From the NCBI GenBank assembly GCA_963707975.1, contig OY970177.1, positions 806,001 to 870,000 on the forward strand: DNA of 64,000 nucleotides. Direction: 5' to 3'. The stretch comes from CAVVXX01 sp963707975 (GTDB taxonomy: Bacteria; Pseudomonadota; Alphaproteobacteria; Micropepsales; Micropepsaceae). Shown here piece by piece: positions 1 to 8,679 of this stretch. The translations under genes were made by a program, and so were the position numbers. Under the pieces are notes generated by a model that saw nothing but the letters and a program-made list of their open reading frames with translations, was not told the DNA's origin and made no database searches. Every line of letters begins with the position of its first letter. Position 1 is the first letter of the stretch.

Positions 1-739
1 AGCCAGTGCCGGGATGCCGTCCAGCGCGGTCGAAAGGGGCGTCGAGATGCTCAAAAGCGGCGGGACTATGCCTAAAAGCCTCCAGCTTTTCCAGCGAAAT
101 TGCGTCTCTCACGGAAAGGGGGCCGAGTTTCAGGCGGCGCAAGGAAACACTGGCCAAACGTGCCCAGGGCCTGCGCCAGATCGCGCACCCAGGCCCTGAC
201 ATAAGTGCCTTTGCCTGACGTGATTTCGAACTCGGCTGGTCTGCGTCGGGCTGGGACAAGAGCTCCGCCTTGCCGATAAGAACCGCGCGGGGCTCAAGCG
301 CGGGCGCTTCGCCTTCGCGGGCCAGATCATAGGCACGTTCGCCTGCCACCTTGATCGCGGAATAGGCGGGTGGCGCTTGTAGGATTTCGCCGGTGAAGCG
401 GGGCAGCATGGCCTCGAATTTCCTCGCGTGTGGGCCGTGCATCGGAACGCCCGATGACCGCGCCTTCGGCATCGTCGGTGTCGCGTGCTTCGCCCCAGCG
501 CGCGGTGAAGCGGTAGAGCTTCTCCGCATCCATCGCGTAAGCAACCGTTTTGGTCGCCTCGCCCAGCGCCACCGCCAGCACGCCGGTAGCCAGAGGATCG
601 AGCGTGCCGGCATGGCCCGCCTTCTGCGCATCGAACAGGCGTTTCACGCGGGCGACGGCATGGGTTGAACGTCAAGCCCTGGGGCTTGTCGAGAACGACC
701 CAGCCATGAACGGGCGAGCCCTTACGTTTCTTCGGCCAT
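1..739 (-). CDS. truB: tRNA pseudouridine(55) synthase TruB, runs off the left edge, frame-broken
   Basis: TruB makes pseudouridine 55 in the T-loop of tRNAs. The characteristic pieces are all present on the minus strand but in changing frames: an N-terminal HGWVVLDKPQGLT, then the catalytic block AGHAGTLDPLATGVL with the active-site Asp, then RDTDDAEG, then LPRFTGEILQAPPAYSAIKV, then EITSGKGTYVRAWVRD, then a C-terminal LRRLKLGPLSVRDAISLEKL. I place frame changes near 655, 419 (one extra base), 237 and 140. Because every conserved block survives, this is an intact gene read with indels rather than a decayed one. The ATG at 739 overlaps the end of rbfA and needs a one-base correction to enter frame, so the exact start is uncertain. 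The 3' end lies outside the window. Confidence 0.85.
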
Positions 740-1152
740 CGCCGTCGTTCTTTTCTTCGCCAGATCACGCGCGACCTTCTCGGATTTGAGAATGCGTTCG
801 ATCCGCTCGGCCTCGGCGAATGACGTGTCTTCGACGAAGCGCAGTTCGGGCGTGAATTTGAGCGTGATGGCGTGGCCCAGCTCGCCGCGCAAAAATCCCT
901 TGTGGCGATTCAGCGCTGCAATGACGGTGTTCGGCGTTCTTGCCCGCCCAGCGGCTCGCAGAAGACAGTCGCATGGCGCATGTCGGCCGATGGCTTGACC
1001 TGCGTGATCGTCACCGAGACGCCTTCGAGATCGGCATCGCGGATGTCCACCACGCGCAAAATGTCGGACAGCGCATGGCGCAGCATCTCGCCCACGCGCA
1101 ATTGGCGCTGCGAGGGGCCGAGGGAAGAAGAATGATTGCGTTGCCGGGGCAT
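722..1152 (-). CDS. rbfA: 30S ribosome-binding factor RbfA, one frameshift
   Basis: RbfA is a KH-fold factor for 16S rRNA 5'-end maturation and cold adaptation. The N-terminal part (GPSQRQLRVGEMLRHALSDI, then SVTITQVKPSADMRHATVF) and the C-terminal part (RGELGHAITLKFTPELRFVED, then AEAERIERIL) are both typical but lie in different frames. The break is near position 930, where one base seems to be missing between CEPLGGQE and NTVIAALNRHKG. Corrected, it encodes about 143 residues, usual for alphaproteobacteria. It lies 41 nt after infB and runs into truB, the classic order. Confidence 0.88.
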
Positions 1153-1193
1153 TTTTCACTCGCCATTGCCGGGATGGAACCGGCAAACGATCG

Positions 1194-3773
1194 TTACAGC
1201 GCCGCTTGATGGTTTCGACCTCGTAACACTCGATGATGTCGCCCTTCTGCATGTCCTGGTAATTGGCGAACGCCATGCCGCATTCCTGGCCCGATCTGCA
1301 CTTCGCGCACTTCGTCCTTGAAGCGCTTCAAGGTGGAAAGCTCGCCTTCGTGGATCACCACATCGTCGCGGATAAGCCGCACCTTGCGCGCCGCGCCGCA
1401 CCACGCCTTCGGTGACGCGGCAGCCCGCGACCTTGCCGACCTTCGAGATGGTGAAGACTTCCAGGATTTCGGCATTGCCGAGGAATTTCTCGCGCGTCTC
1501 GGGCGCCAGCAGGCCCGACAGCGCCGCCTTCACGTCGTCCACGACGTTGTAGATGATGTTGTAGTAGCGGATATCGACGCCGTCGCGCTTGGCGCGCTCG
1601 CGCGCCTGCGCGTTGGCGCGTACATTGAAGCCGATGATCGCCGGCGCCCGATGCATGCGCCAGGATGACATCGCTATTCGGTGATGCCGCCCACGCCCGA
1701 CTGCAGCACCTGCACGCCGACTTCGTCGGTGCCGAGTTTGTCAAGCGCGCCCTGGATTGCTTCGACCGAACCCTGCACGTCGGCTCTTCGAGACCAGCGG
1801 CAGCAGGCGCTTCTCGCCTGCCTTCGCGGCTCTTGAGCAATTGGTCGAGCGATCTGGCGCGATGGCGGTGCCTGGCCGCGTTTCGCGGCGCTTGCGGCCG
1901 CGATATTCCGTGACTTCGCGGGCGCGCGCTTCGGATTCCACCACCACGAATTCGTCGCCCGCCTCCGGCGCCGCCGAAAGACCGAGCACTTCCACCGGCA
2001 TGGCCGGGCCCGCGCATTTCACGGTCTCGCCGCGGTCGTTGACAAGCGCGCGCACCCGGCCCCATTCGGCGCCGGCCACCACGATGTCGCCGACTTTGCA
2101 GCGTGCCGCGCTGTACCAGCACGGTCGCCACGGGGCCCCGGCCCTTGTCGAGCTTGGCTTCGATGACCGCGCCTTCGGCGGCGCGGTCCGGATTGGCCTT
2201 GAGGTCGAGCACTTCGGCCTGCAGCAGGATCAGCTTCTTCCAGCTTGTCGAGATTGGTGCCCTTGGTGGCGGAGACTTCGACCGCCAGCGTTTCGCCGCC
2301 CATTTCTTCGACTTGGATTTCATGCTGCAGCAGTTCGGTCTTCACCCGCATCGGATTGGCGTCGCCCTTGTCGATCTTGTTGATGGCGACGATGATCGGC
2401 ACCTTCGCCGCCTTGGCGTGGGCGATGGCTTCCACCGTTTGCGGCATCACGCCATCGTCGGCGGCGACCACCAGCATCACGAGATCGGTCACCTTGGCGC
2501 CGCGCGCGCGCATGGCGGTGAAGGCCGCATGGCCCGGCGTATCGAGGAAGGTGATCTTCTGCGCCAGATTTCAGCTGCACCTGATAGGCGCCGATATGCT
2601 GGGTGATGCCGCCGGCTTCGCCCGCCACCACGTCGGTCTTGCGCAGGGCATCGAGCAGCGAAGTCTTGCCGTGGTCGACATGGCCCATGACGGTGACGAC
2701 TGGCGGGCGCGGCACGACATCGGCGGCGTTGTCGTCCAGCCCCGCGCAGGCCTTCCAGCACGTCGGATTCCGCCACGCGCTTGACCGCATGGCCGTATTC
2801 GGTGGCGACGAGTTCGGCGGTGTCGGCGTCGATGACGTCGTTCGGCGTCGCCATCATGCCGCTTCTTCATCAAGCACCTTGATGACGTCGACCGACGCGG
2901 CGCGCCATGCGGTTGGCGAGTTCGGCTGACCGTGATGGTTTCGGGAATGATGACTTCGCGCGGGCCGACGGGTGCCGGCGCGCTCTGTCTGTTGGCGCAT
3001 GTTGGCGCGCTGCAGATGGCGGCGATAGGAGGCCACCGAGCGCATGCGCTCGTCGTCGCCGGAAAGCGCGCGCGTGACCGTCAGCTTGCCGCGGCGCCGC
3101 CCGGTCGCCGCCCTTGCGCGCGGCCGGCGCCTTGACAGCGGCCTTGCGCCTTTTTTGGCGCTTACCGCCTCTTCTTCCTCTTCGAGATTGCGGCGTGCGG
3201 CGCGTGCCCGGCACGGCGGCCGCCACCTTTGGCTTGTCCTCGCCTTCTTTCTTTTCCAAGCGGCGCGTGGCTTCGAGTTCGGCGCGGCGGCGCGCTTCGA
3301 GCTCGGAGGTTTTGCGCGCCTCTTCCTCGGCCTTGCGTTTTTCGGCGGCGTCGTGCTCGCGCTTAAGGCGATCTTCTTCGACGGAGCGGCGGCGCGCTTC
3401 CTCTATCGGCGCGCTTGCGGGCTTCGCTTTCGGCTACTTGTGCATCGGCCAGCGCGCGGCTGCGGCGGGCTTTTTCGTCCTCGGTAAGCTGGCGCAAGAC
3501 CACGCCGCCGCGCGCGCCGGCCTTTGCCGTTTCGCCTTCGCGCTGTTCGTGTTTCGGCGCTTTCTGCTTCCGTGACTGCCGTGCGCTTGGGTTTTTTCTC
3601 CGCTTCGGCGGAGGCAGCGCCCGGCGTTACGCGCGCGCGCTTCTTCTCCACCACCACCGCCTTGGTGCGGCCATGGCTGAAGCTCTGCTTGACGGTGGAG
3701 GTTTCGGTCTTTTCAGCGACAGCGTCTTGCCACCCGCGCGCGCTTTCTCTCCGCTGTCTTTCGTCTCCGCCAT
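1194..3773 (-). CDS. infB: Translation initiation factor IF-2, heavily frame-broken
   Basis: IF-2 is the GTPase that places fMet-tRNA on the 30S subunit. The start at 3773 (MAETKDSGEKARAGGKTLSLK) and the following KQSFSHGRTKAVVVEKKR are typical of alphaproteobacterial IF-2, followed by a charged, Arg/Lys/Glu-rich linker. The G domain shows VTVMGHVDHGKTSLLDAL (G1), VVAADDGVMPQT (G3 region) and AINKID (G4). The C-terminal domain shows IIGFNVRANAQARERAKRDG and IRYYNIIYNVVDDVKAAL, then MAFANYQDMQKGDIIECYEVE. These blocks jump among all three frames, with roughly a dozen breaks in 2.6 kb. The whole length (about 860 residues) is preserved, so I read this as sequence error in an essential gene. The end at 1194 assumes the final frame restores a TAA after ETIKRR. 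Confidence 0.88.
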
Positions 3774-3774
3774 C

Positions 3775-4466
3775 TCAATCCTTCATGCGCGGGGCGAACA
3801 GGCCTTCCGCGTCCTTACTTTCGCGTCCGGAAAAACCGGTCCACGCCAACGGCTTGATCGGCCTGAAGCCTTCGAGCCGCCCGGCGTCGAAAACCAGCCG
3901 CTCGGCAAAACGGCCCGCTTTAAGGCTCGCATGTACCACATTCTCGCGGCCAAGGGCCAAGCCCAATTCGGCCGTCGTGAAACAACCGATCGACAAAGGG
4001 CGTGTGGCCTCTCGCATGGGCAGCCGCCTGCAATTTGCGCTGACCGTCTTCTGCGGCGTCTTCTGCCTCGACAAGCAATGCGGCCGGCTCGGCTCCGCGC
4101 AACGCCGCATCACTTTCTCGAAGCCGAGTGTCAATTCGCCCGCGCGCCGCGCCAGGCCCAGGTGCTCAGCATGCCAGCCGCCAGAAGTTTTTCGGTGCGC
4201 TCTGGCAGATCGATATCCGCCTTGACGGGTGCTTCGGCGGCGCGTGCAAACAGGTTTTTGGCCACCGCTTTTACAATCGTCTCGCGTTTCGCGCGCACCC
4301 AGAAGCCCCGGCCCGGCAATTTGGCAGCGATATCAGGGACGATATGCGCATCGGGATCGGCGACAAAACGGATGAGCTGCGCTTCGGGCAAAACCTCGCC
4401 CGTGACGATGCAGCGCCGTTCGCGCATGCCGGCCGCGTTCTTGGTAATGGTCGTATCGAGACTCAC
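3775..4466 (-). CDS. ylxR: YlxR (DUF448) / L7Ae-like RNA-binding protein, frame-broken
   Basis: This is a two-domain RNA-binding protein of the nusA-infB operon. The N-terminal YlxR domain is intact (RERRCIVTGEVLPEAQLIRF, then KLPGRGFWVRAKRETI). The C-terminal half resembles the L7Ae-like domain that alphaproteobacteria fuse to YlxR (AALLVEAEDAAEDGQRKL, GLALGRENVVHASLKAG, then a tail ending FAPRMKD). The two halves are separated by frame changes near 4135, 4080 and 3985. It starts with GTG at 4466, sharing the bases GTGA with the nusA stop, which implies translational coupling. The function in this order is inferred; YlxR-type proteins are linked to RNase P and transcription. Confidence 0.8.
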
Positions 4467-6090
4467 CCGGCAGCGCCCCCCGTCGCCGTTTCGGCATCGG
4501 CTTCAGGCTCGGCCTCGGCCGGCTTGAGATCTTCTTCCGTGACCCAACCCGCTTTCAGCCGCGCTTTCATGATGATGTCGTTGGCGTCGGCGGCCGTCAG
4601 ATCGAAGCCTTCCAAGGCGCCAGGAACGCGCACGCGTTCCTTGTCTTTCATTTCGTAATAGCCCAGCAGGTCGTCGGTGGCGCAGCCCGCGAGGTCCTCC
4701 AGCGTTTTGACGCCGTTCTCGCCCAGTGCCACCAGCATGGCGGGTGTGACGCCCTTCCACTTCGGCGACCGCATCTTCCACGCCAAGCTCGCGGCGTTTT
4801 GCGTCGAGTTCTGCATTGCGCTTGTCGATGAAGCTCGACGGCGCGGTCCTGGAGCTCTTGCGCGGTTTCCTCGTCGAAGCCTTCGATCTCGGCAAGCTCC
4901 TGCAGCGGCACGAAAGCAACGTCCTCGATGGAGGCAAAGCCTTCGGAGGCGAGCAATTGCGCCACCGTTTCGTCTACGTCGAGGCTTTCCATGAAGAGCT
5001 GCGTGCGCTCGGCGAATTCCTTTTGCCTACGCTCGCTCTCTTCGGCCTCGGTCAGGATATCGATCTGCCAGCCCGTAAGTTGAGAGGCCAGTCTCACATT
5101 TTGCCCGCGCCGGCCGATGGCTAGCGACAGCTGATCGTCGGGTACCACCACTTCGACGCGATGGGTGTCTTCGTCCAGGACCACCTTGGTCACTTCGGCG
5201 GGCGCTAAGGCATTGACGATGAAGGTGGCGGGATCGGCGATTCCAAGGAATGATATCGATGCGCTCGCCCTGCAGTTCCTGCACCACCGCCTGCACGCGC
5301 ACGCCGCGCATGCCGACGCAGGCGCCGACGGGATCGATCGAGCTGAATCCTTCGAGATCACCGCGATTTTGGCGCGGGAGCCGGGATCGCGCGCAACCGC
5401 GCGGATTTCGATGATGCCGTCGTAGATTTCCGGCACTTCCTGCGCGAACAGCCGCACCATGAATTGGGGATGCGTGCGGGAGAGGAAAATCTGGGGCCCG
5501 CGGGTTTCGCGCCGCACATCATAGATATAAGCGCGGATGCGCTCGCCGTTGCGGAAAGATTCGCGCGGGATCATTTCGTCGCGTCTCACCACGCCTTCGG
5601 CGCGGCCGAGATCGACCACGACAGAACCAAATTCCACGCGTTTGACCAGGCCGTGCACGATTTCGCCGATGCGGTCCTTGTATTCGTCGTATTGGCGCTC
5701 GCGTTCGGCGTCGCGCACTTTCTGCACGATCACCTGCTTGGCCGCCTGGGTGGCGATGCGGGAAAATTCGATCGGCGGCAGAGTTTCGGCGATGATGTCT
5801 CCACCTGAGCCGCCGGGATTGCGCCGGCGCGCGTCCTCCAGGCTGATTTCGATCTTGTCGTTTTCGACTTTTTCGACCACGTGCAGATATCGCGAGATAT
5901 GCGTTTCGCCCGTCTTCTCGTCGATCTCGACGCGGATATCGTTCTCGCTGCCATAGCGCGACTTGGCCGCGCGCTGCATCGCCTCTTCCATCGCGTGGAT
6001 GACGACCTGCTTGTCGATCGACTTCTCGCGCGCAACCGCGTCCGCGATCTGCAGCAGTTCGAGCTTGTTGGCGCTAACTCCGGTAGCCAT
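4463..6090 (-). CDS. nusA: Transcription termination/antitermination protein NusA, frame-broken
   Basis: NusA binds RNA polymerase and modulates pausing, termination and antitermination. The first 250 residues read cleanly: N-terminal domain (LLQIADAVAREKSIDKQVV), then S1 domain (HGLVKRVEFGSVVVDLGRAEG). Between about 5230 and 5340 two compensating frame changes hide the KH1 core (VGACVGMRGVRVQAVVQELQ). KH2 resumes with VVVPDDQLSLAIGRRGQNVR. Further breaks near 4820 interrupt the C-terminal acidic/HhH repeats (LGENGVKTLEDLAGCATDDL). Corrected length is about 540 residues, which includes the alphaproteobacterial C-terminal extension. The stop TGA at 4463-4465 overlaps the ylxR GTG. Confidence 0.92.
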
Positions 6091-6099
6091 ATGCGTCTC

Positions 6100-6645
6100 C
6101 TAATGCGGGGCCTTTGCCCCTGCGTGTTTCAAGTCCTTGGCTTTCAAACTTTCCTGAATGAGGCGGTCGGTGAGCACGAGTTTCGCATCGGCGATATTGG
6201 AAAATGCGAAATTCATGCGGCTGACTTCTTTTTCGCCATTCACGTCCATGATCACACGATCATTTTCGACGCCGATCAGAACCCCGCGAAAGCGCCTGCG
6301 GCCGTCCCGATCGGTATTCAACTCGATGCGGACTTCATGGCCAGCAAAACGCGAAAAATCTTCCAGGCTCGTCAACGGCCGGTCGATGCCGGGTGACGAC
6401 ACTTCCAGCATATAGTCGCCCTCGATTGGGTTGGCCGCTTCCAGCACTTCCGACAATGCGCGGGAAAGTCTGGTGCAATCCTCGACTGCCATGCCGCCAT
6501 CGGCGTGCTCGGCCATCACCTGCAGCGTCTTGCGCTTGCCCCCCATGACGCGGAAACGCACGAGCCGGTAGCCCGCCCGCTCTACCGCAGTCGCAACAAG
6601 AGATTCCAGATGCATAGGCGCGTTCAAACCTGCCTCGTTCGACAT
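6100..6645 (-). CDS. rimP: Ribosome maturation factor RimP
   Basis: RimP assists early 30S assembly. The 181-residue product starting at 6645 (MSNEAGLNAPMHLESLVATA) shows the family core: the two-domain fold with VEDCTRLSRALSEVLEA, then the signature LEVSSPGIDRPL, then FSRFAGHEVRIEL, and the C-terminal Sm-like domain (GVLIGVENDRVIMDV). An upstream in-frame ATG at 6681 would add 12 residues of no clear homology, so I prefer 6645. It lies 9 nt before nusA, the usual operon order, and contains no frame breaks, in contrast to the genes downstream of it. Confidence 0.93.
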   Translation of the reverse strand: MSNEAGLNAPMHLESLVATAVERAGYRLVRFRVMGGKRKTLQVMAEHADGGMAVEDCTRLSRALSEVLEAANPIEGDYMLEVSSPGIDRPLTSLEDFSRFAGHEVRIELNTDRDGRRRFRGVLIGVENDRVIMDVNGEKEVSRMNFAFSNIADAKLVLTDRLIQESLKAKDLKHAGAKAPH

Positions 6646-6736
6646 CCGGATACAGTTCTTGGCCCGCGGCGGTTTGAACAACCGCCACCCAAACAGGTCA
6701 GACTGTCCGGAATGAAGGTTATTTACGCTTTCAAAG

Positions 6737-6753
6737 ACCCCGTTTCAAGGGGT
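6737..6753 (-). terminator. Possible weak hairpin at the end of trmB
   Basis: ACCCC at 6737-6741 and GGGGT at 6749-6753 can pair around a 7-nt loop. The hairpin overlaps the trmB stop codon. On the minus strand it is followed by a short T-containing stretch rather than a clean T-run, so termination may be partial and rimP could still be reached from upstream. Confidence 0.3.
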
Positions 6754-7427
6754 TAAACCCGTCTAAAGGCCAAATAAATGCAGGTTTCGCGCTGCTTGAC
6801 GGCCCTAGCTTCATAACGCGTTTCAGGCCAATCGGATGGCCGCGTGCGCCAGTGGGAAGGCGCTTCAGCGGTCCAGATAAATTTTGGGTTAGCCATGAAA
6901 CGCTCTAACGCGAAGACGAGATAGCTTTTGTCGTCGGTGGCTAAGCGCAACTCGGCATTTGGTTTCATCACGCGCGCTAGTTCGTCAAGCATGTCGATCT
7001 GAATGAACCGGCGCTTGTGATGGCGCGTCTTTGGCCAGGGATCGGGAAAGAGAATGAATACGCGGGCGAGGCAAGCATCCGGCAAGGCAGCGATCACGTC
7101 GCACGCGTCTTCGGGATAAAGACGGATATTAGAAAGATTTCTGTCGGAAATTTTAGCCAGCAGCTTCGCCTGGCCGGAAATGTAGGGCTCGGCGCCGATG
7201 AGGCCCACATCGGGATTGTTCTCGGCCTGCCACACCAGATGCTCGCCGGCGCCGAAGCCGACTTCCAGCCAAACCTCACGCGGGGCGCGCGGGAAATAGC
7301 TTCGCGGGTCGGCATTAGGTTTTGGCGTAAGCGTGAGTTGCGGCAACAGCGTTTTCAGCAGCCCGGCCTGCCGCGCGCGCAATTTTGGTCCTTTGCGGCG
7401 GCCGTAATGACGGCGCTTGAATTCAGA
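6753..7427 (-). CDS. trmB: tRNA (guanine(46)-N7)-methyltransferase TrmB, start unresolved
   Basis: TrmB methylates G46 of tRNA variable loops using SAM. Seen: the N-terminal HYGRRKGPKLRARQ, the SAM-binding motif VWLEVGFGAGEHL, the family signature VFILFPDPWPKTRHHKRRF, and the C-terminal region with LRLATDD. Homology begins right where metK ends (metK stop TGA at 7423-7425). In the trmB frame there is no ATG, GTG or TTG between 7427 and 7529, where an ATG lies over 100 nt inside metK; a TTG lies at 7550. Either translation starts inside metK, or an unusual codon is used, or a base is wrong near 7425. I give the region of clear homology. Confidence 0.85.
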   Translation of the reverse strand, partial: SEFKRRHYGRRKGPKLRARQAGLLKTLLPQLTLTPKPNADPRSYFPRAPREVWLEVGFGAGEHLVWQAENNPDVGLIGAEPYISGQAKLLAKISDRNLSNIRLYPEDACDVIAALPDACLARVFILFPDPWPKTRHHKRRFIQIDMLDELARVMKPNAELRLATDDKSYLVFALERFMANPKFIWTAEAPSHWRTRPSDWPETRYEARAVKQRETCIYLAFRRV

Positions 7428-8613
7428 ACGCGCGCTTGAGTTCGTCGACGAGATCGGTCTTCTCCCAAGAGAACCCGCCGTCCGCGTCGGGAACGCGCCC
7501 GAAATGCCCGTAAGCGGCGGTGCGCGCATATATGGGCTTGTTGAGGCCAAGGCGCTCGCGGATGCCGCGCGGCTTCAGGCTCATGATCTCGGGCAGTACT
7601 TTTTCCAGCTTAGCCGGATTGACCTTTCCGGTGTCGTGCAAATTGACATAGATAGACAGCGGATCGGACACGCCGATAGCGTAAGCAAGCTGGATGGTGC
7701 AGCGCGTAGCCAGGTCCGCCGCCACGATATTCTTGGCCAGATAGCGCGCGGCGTAAGCGGCCGAGCGGTCCACCTTGGTGGGATCCTTGCCTGAAAACGC
7801 GCCGCCGCCATGGGGCGCGGCGCCGCCATAGGTATCGACGATGATCTTGCGCCCCGTGAGCCCGCAATCGCCGTCGGGGCCGCCTACAACGAACGCGCCC
7901 GTCGGATTGACATGCCACAGCGTGCTGGGCGTAAGCCAGGCCGCGGGCAGCGCCTTCCTCACATAAGGCTCGACGATTTCGCGCACGTCCATGGATTGCA
8001 GCTGCGGATCGAGATGCTGCGTCGAGACCACGATCTGGGTCACCTCGACCGGGCGACCATCCTCATAGCGCACTGTCACCTGGCTTTTGGCGTCCGGGCC
8101 GAGCTTGGCTTCGCGGCCTGCTCTGCGCGCTTCCGCCATCAGGCGAAGAATGGAATGCGCATAAAAAATCGGCGCTGGCATCAGCGCATCCGTCTCGCGG
8201 CAGGCATAGCCGAACATGATGCCCTGGTCGCCCGCGCCCTCGTCCTTGTTGCCGGCGGCGTCAACGCCCTGGGCGATGTCTTTCGATTGCGCGTGCAATA
8301 GCACTTCGATCTTGAGGCGTTCCCAGTGGAAGCCTTCCTGCTCGTAGCCAATGTCGTGAATAGCGAAGCGCGCGGTGTCGGCGATGATTTCGGGCGTAAT
8401 GTCGGCAGGCCCGCGGGTTTCGCCCGCGATGATCACGCGGTTGGTGGTCGCCATGGTCTCGCAGGCGACGCGCAAATCCTTGGGCTGGTAACCGTATTTC
8501 GGGCCAAGGCGAAAAAAAATGTCCACCACCTCGTCGGAAATGCGGTCGCAGACCTTGTCGGGATGGCCTTCGGAGACGGATTCGCTGGTGAAGAGAAAGC
8601 TTGCGCGCTGCAT
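7423..8613 (-). CDS. metK: S-adenosylmethionine synthetase MetK
   Basis: MetK makes SAM from methionine and ATP. The 397-residue product begins MQRASFLFTSESVSEGHPDK at 8613, the usual N-terminus; an in-frame ATG 20 codons earlier is not conserved. Other motifs seen are DQGIMFGYA, the methionine-loop region, GGAAPHGGGAFSGKDPTKVD and RSAAYAARY. It lies 66 nt after hslU, and this gap can fold into a structured leader (see the separate entry). An AAGG Shine-Dalgarno sits just upstream of the ATG. SAM supply next to trmB, a SAM user, is a plausible functional pairing but may be coincidental. Confidence 0.96.
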   Translation of the reverse strand: MQRASFLFTSESVSEGHPDKVCDRISDEVVDIFFRLGPKYGYQPKDLRVACETMATTNRVIIAGETRGPADITPEIIADTARFAIHDIGYEQEGFHWERLKIEVLLHAQSKDIAQGVDAAGNKDEGAGDQGIMFGYACRETDALMPAPIFYAHSILRLMAEARRAGREAKLGPDAKSQVTVRYEDGRPVEVTQIVVSTQHLDPQLQSMDVREIVEPYVRKALPAAWLTPSTLWHVNPTGAFVVGGPDGDCGLTGRKIIVDTYGGAAPHGGGAFSGKDPTKVDRSAAYAARYLAKNIVAADLATRCTIQLAYAIGVSDPLSIYVNLHDTGKVNPAKLEKVLPEIMSLKPRGIRERLGLNKPIYARTAAYGHFGRVPDADGGFSWEKTDLVDELKRAF

Positions 8614-8671
8614 TAACCTTGGACCCCACGGAAAAATTTGGCGACTCCTTACAAGAAACGCCTCTGGGGTC
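8614..8671 (-). promoter_or_regulatory. Possible structured 5' leader of metK
   Basis: On the metK transcript, GACCCCA (8671-8665) can pair with TGGGGTC (8628-8622), a perfect 7-bp stem. Inside it GGCG (8662-8659) can pair with CGCC (8643-8640). The outer 3' arm abuts the AAGG Shine-Dalgarno and the metK ATG. No T-run follows, so it is not a simple terminator of hslU. It does not match the SAM-II core as I remember it. A cis-regulatory role is inference. Confidence 0.35.
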
Positions 8672-8679
8672 AACGAAAT

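Noticed and set aside
130..768. A long minus-strand frame (212 codons) across truB
   Set aside because: Only its first 20 or so residues match TruB; the rest is an out-of-frame Arg/Pro-rich translation typical of GC-rich shadows.
1..4466. The truB-infB block as a set of genuine pseudogenes
   Set aside because: Essential genes with all conserved motifs intact and breaks every 100-250 bases fit sequence error far better than decay.
8614..8679. SAM-II or other known SAM riboswitch upstream of metK
   Set aside because: The stems are real, but I could not match the conserved cores I remember, so I report only an unclassified structured leader.
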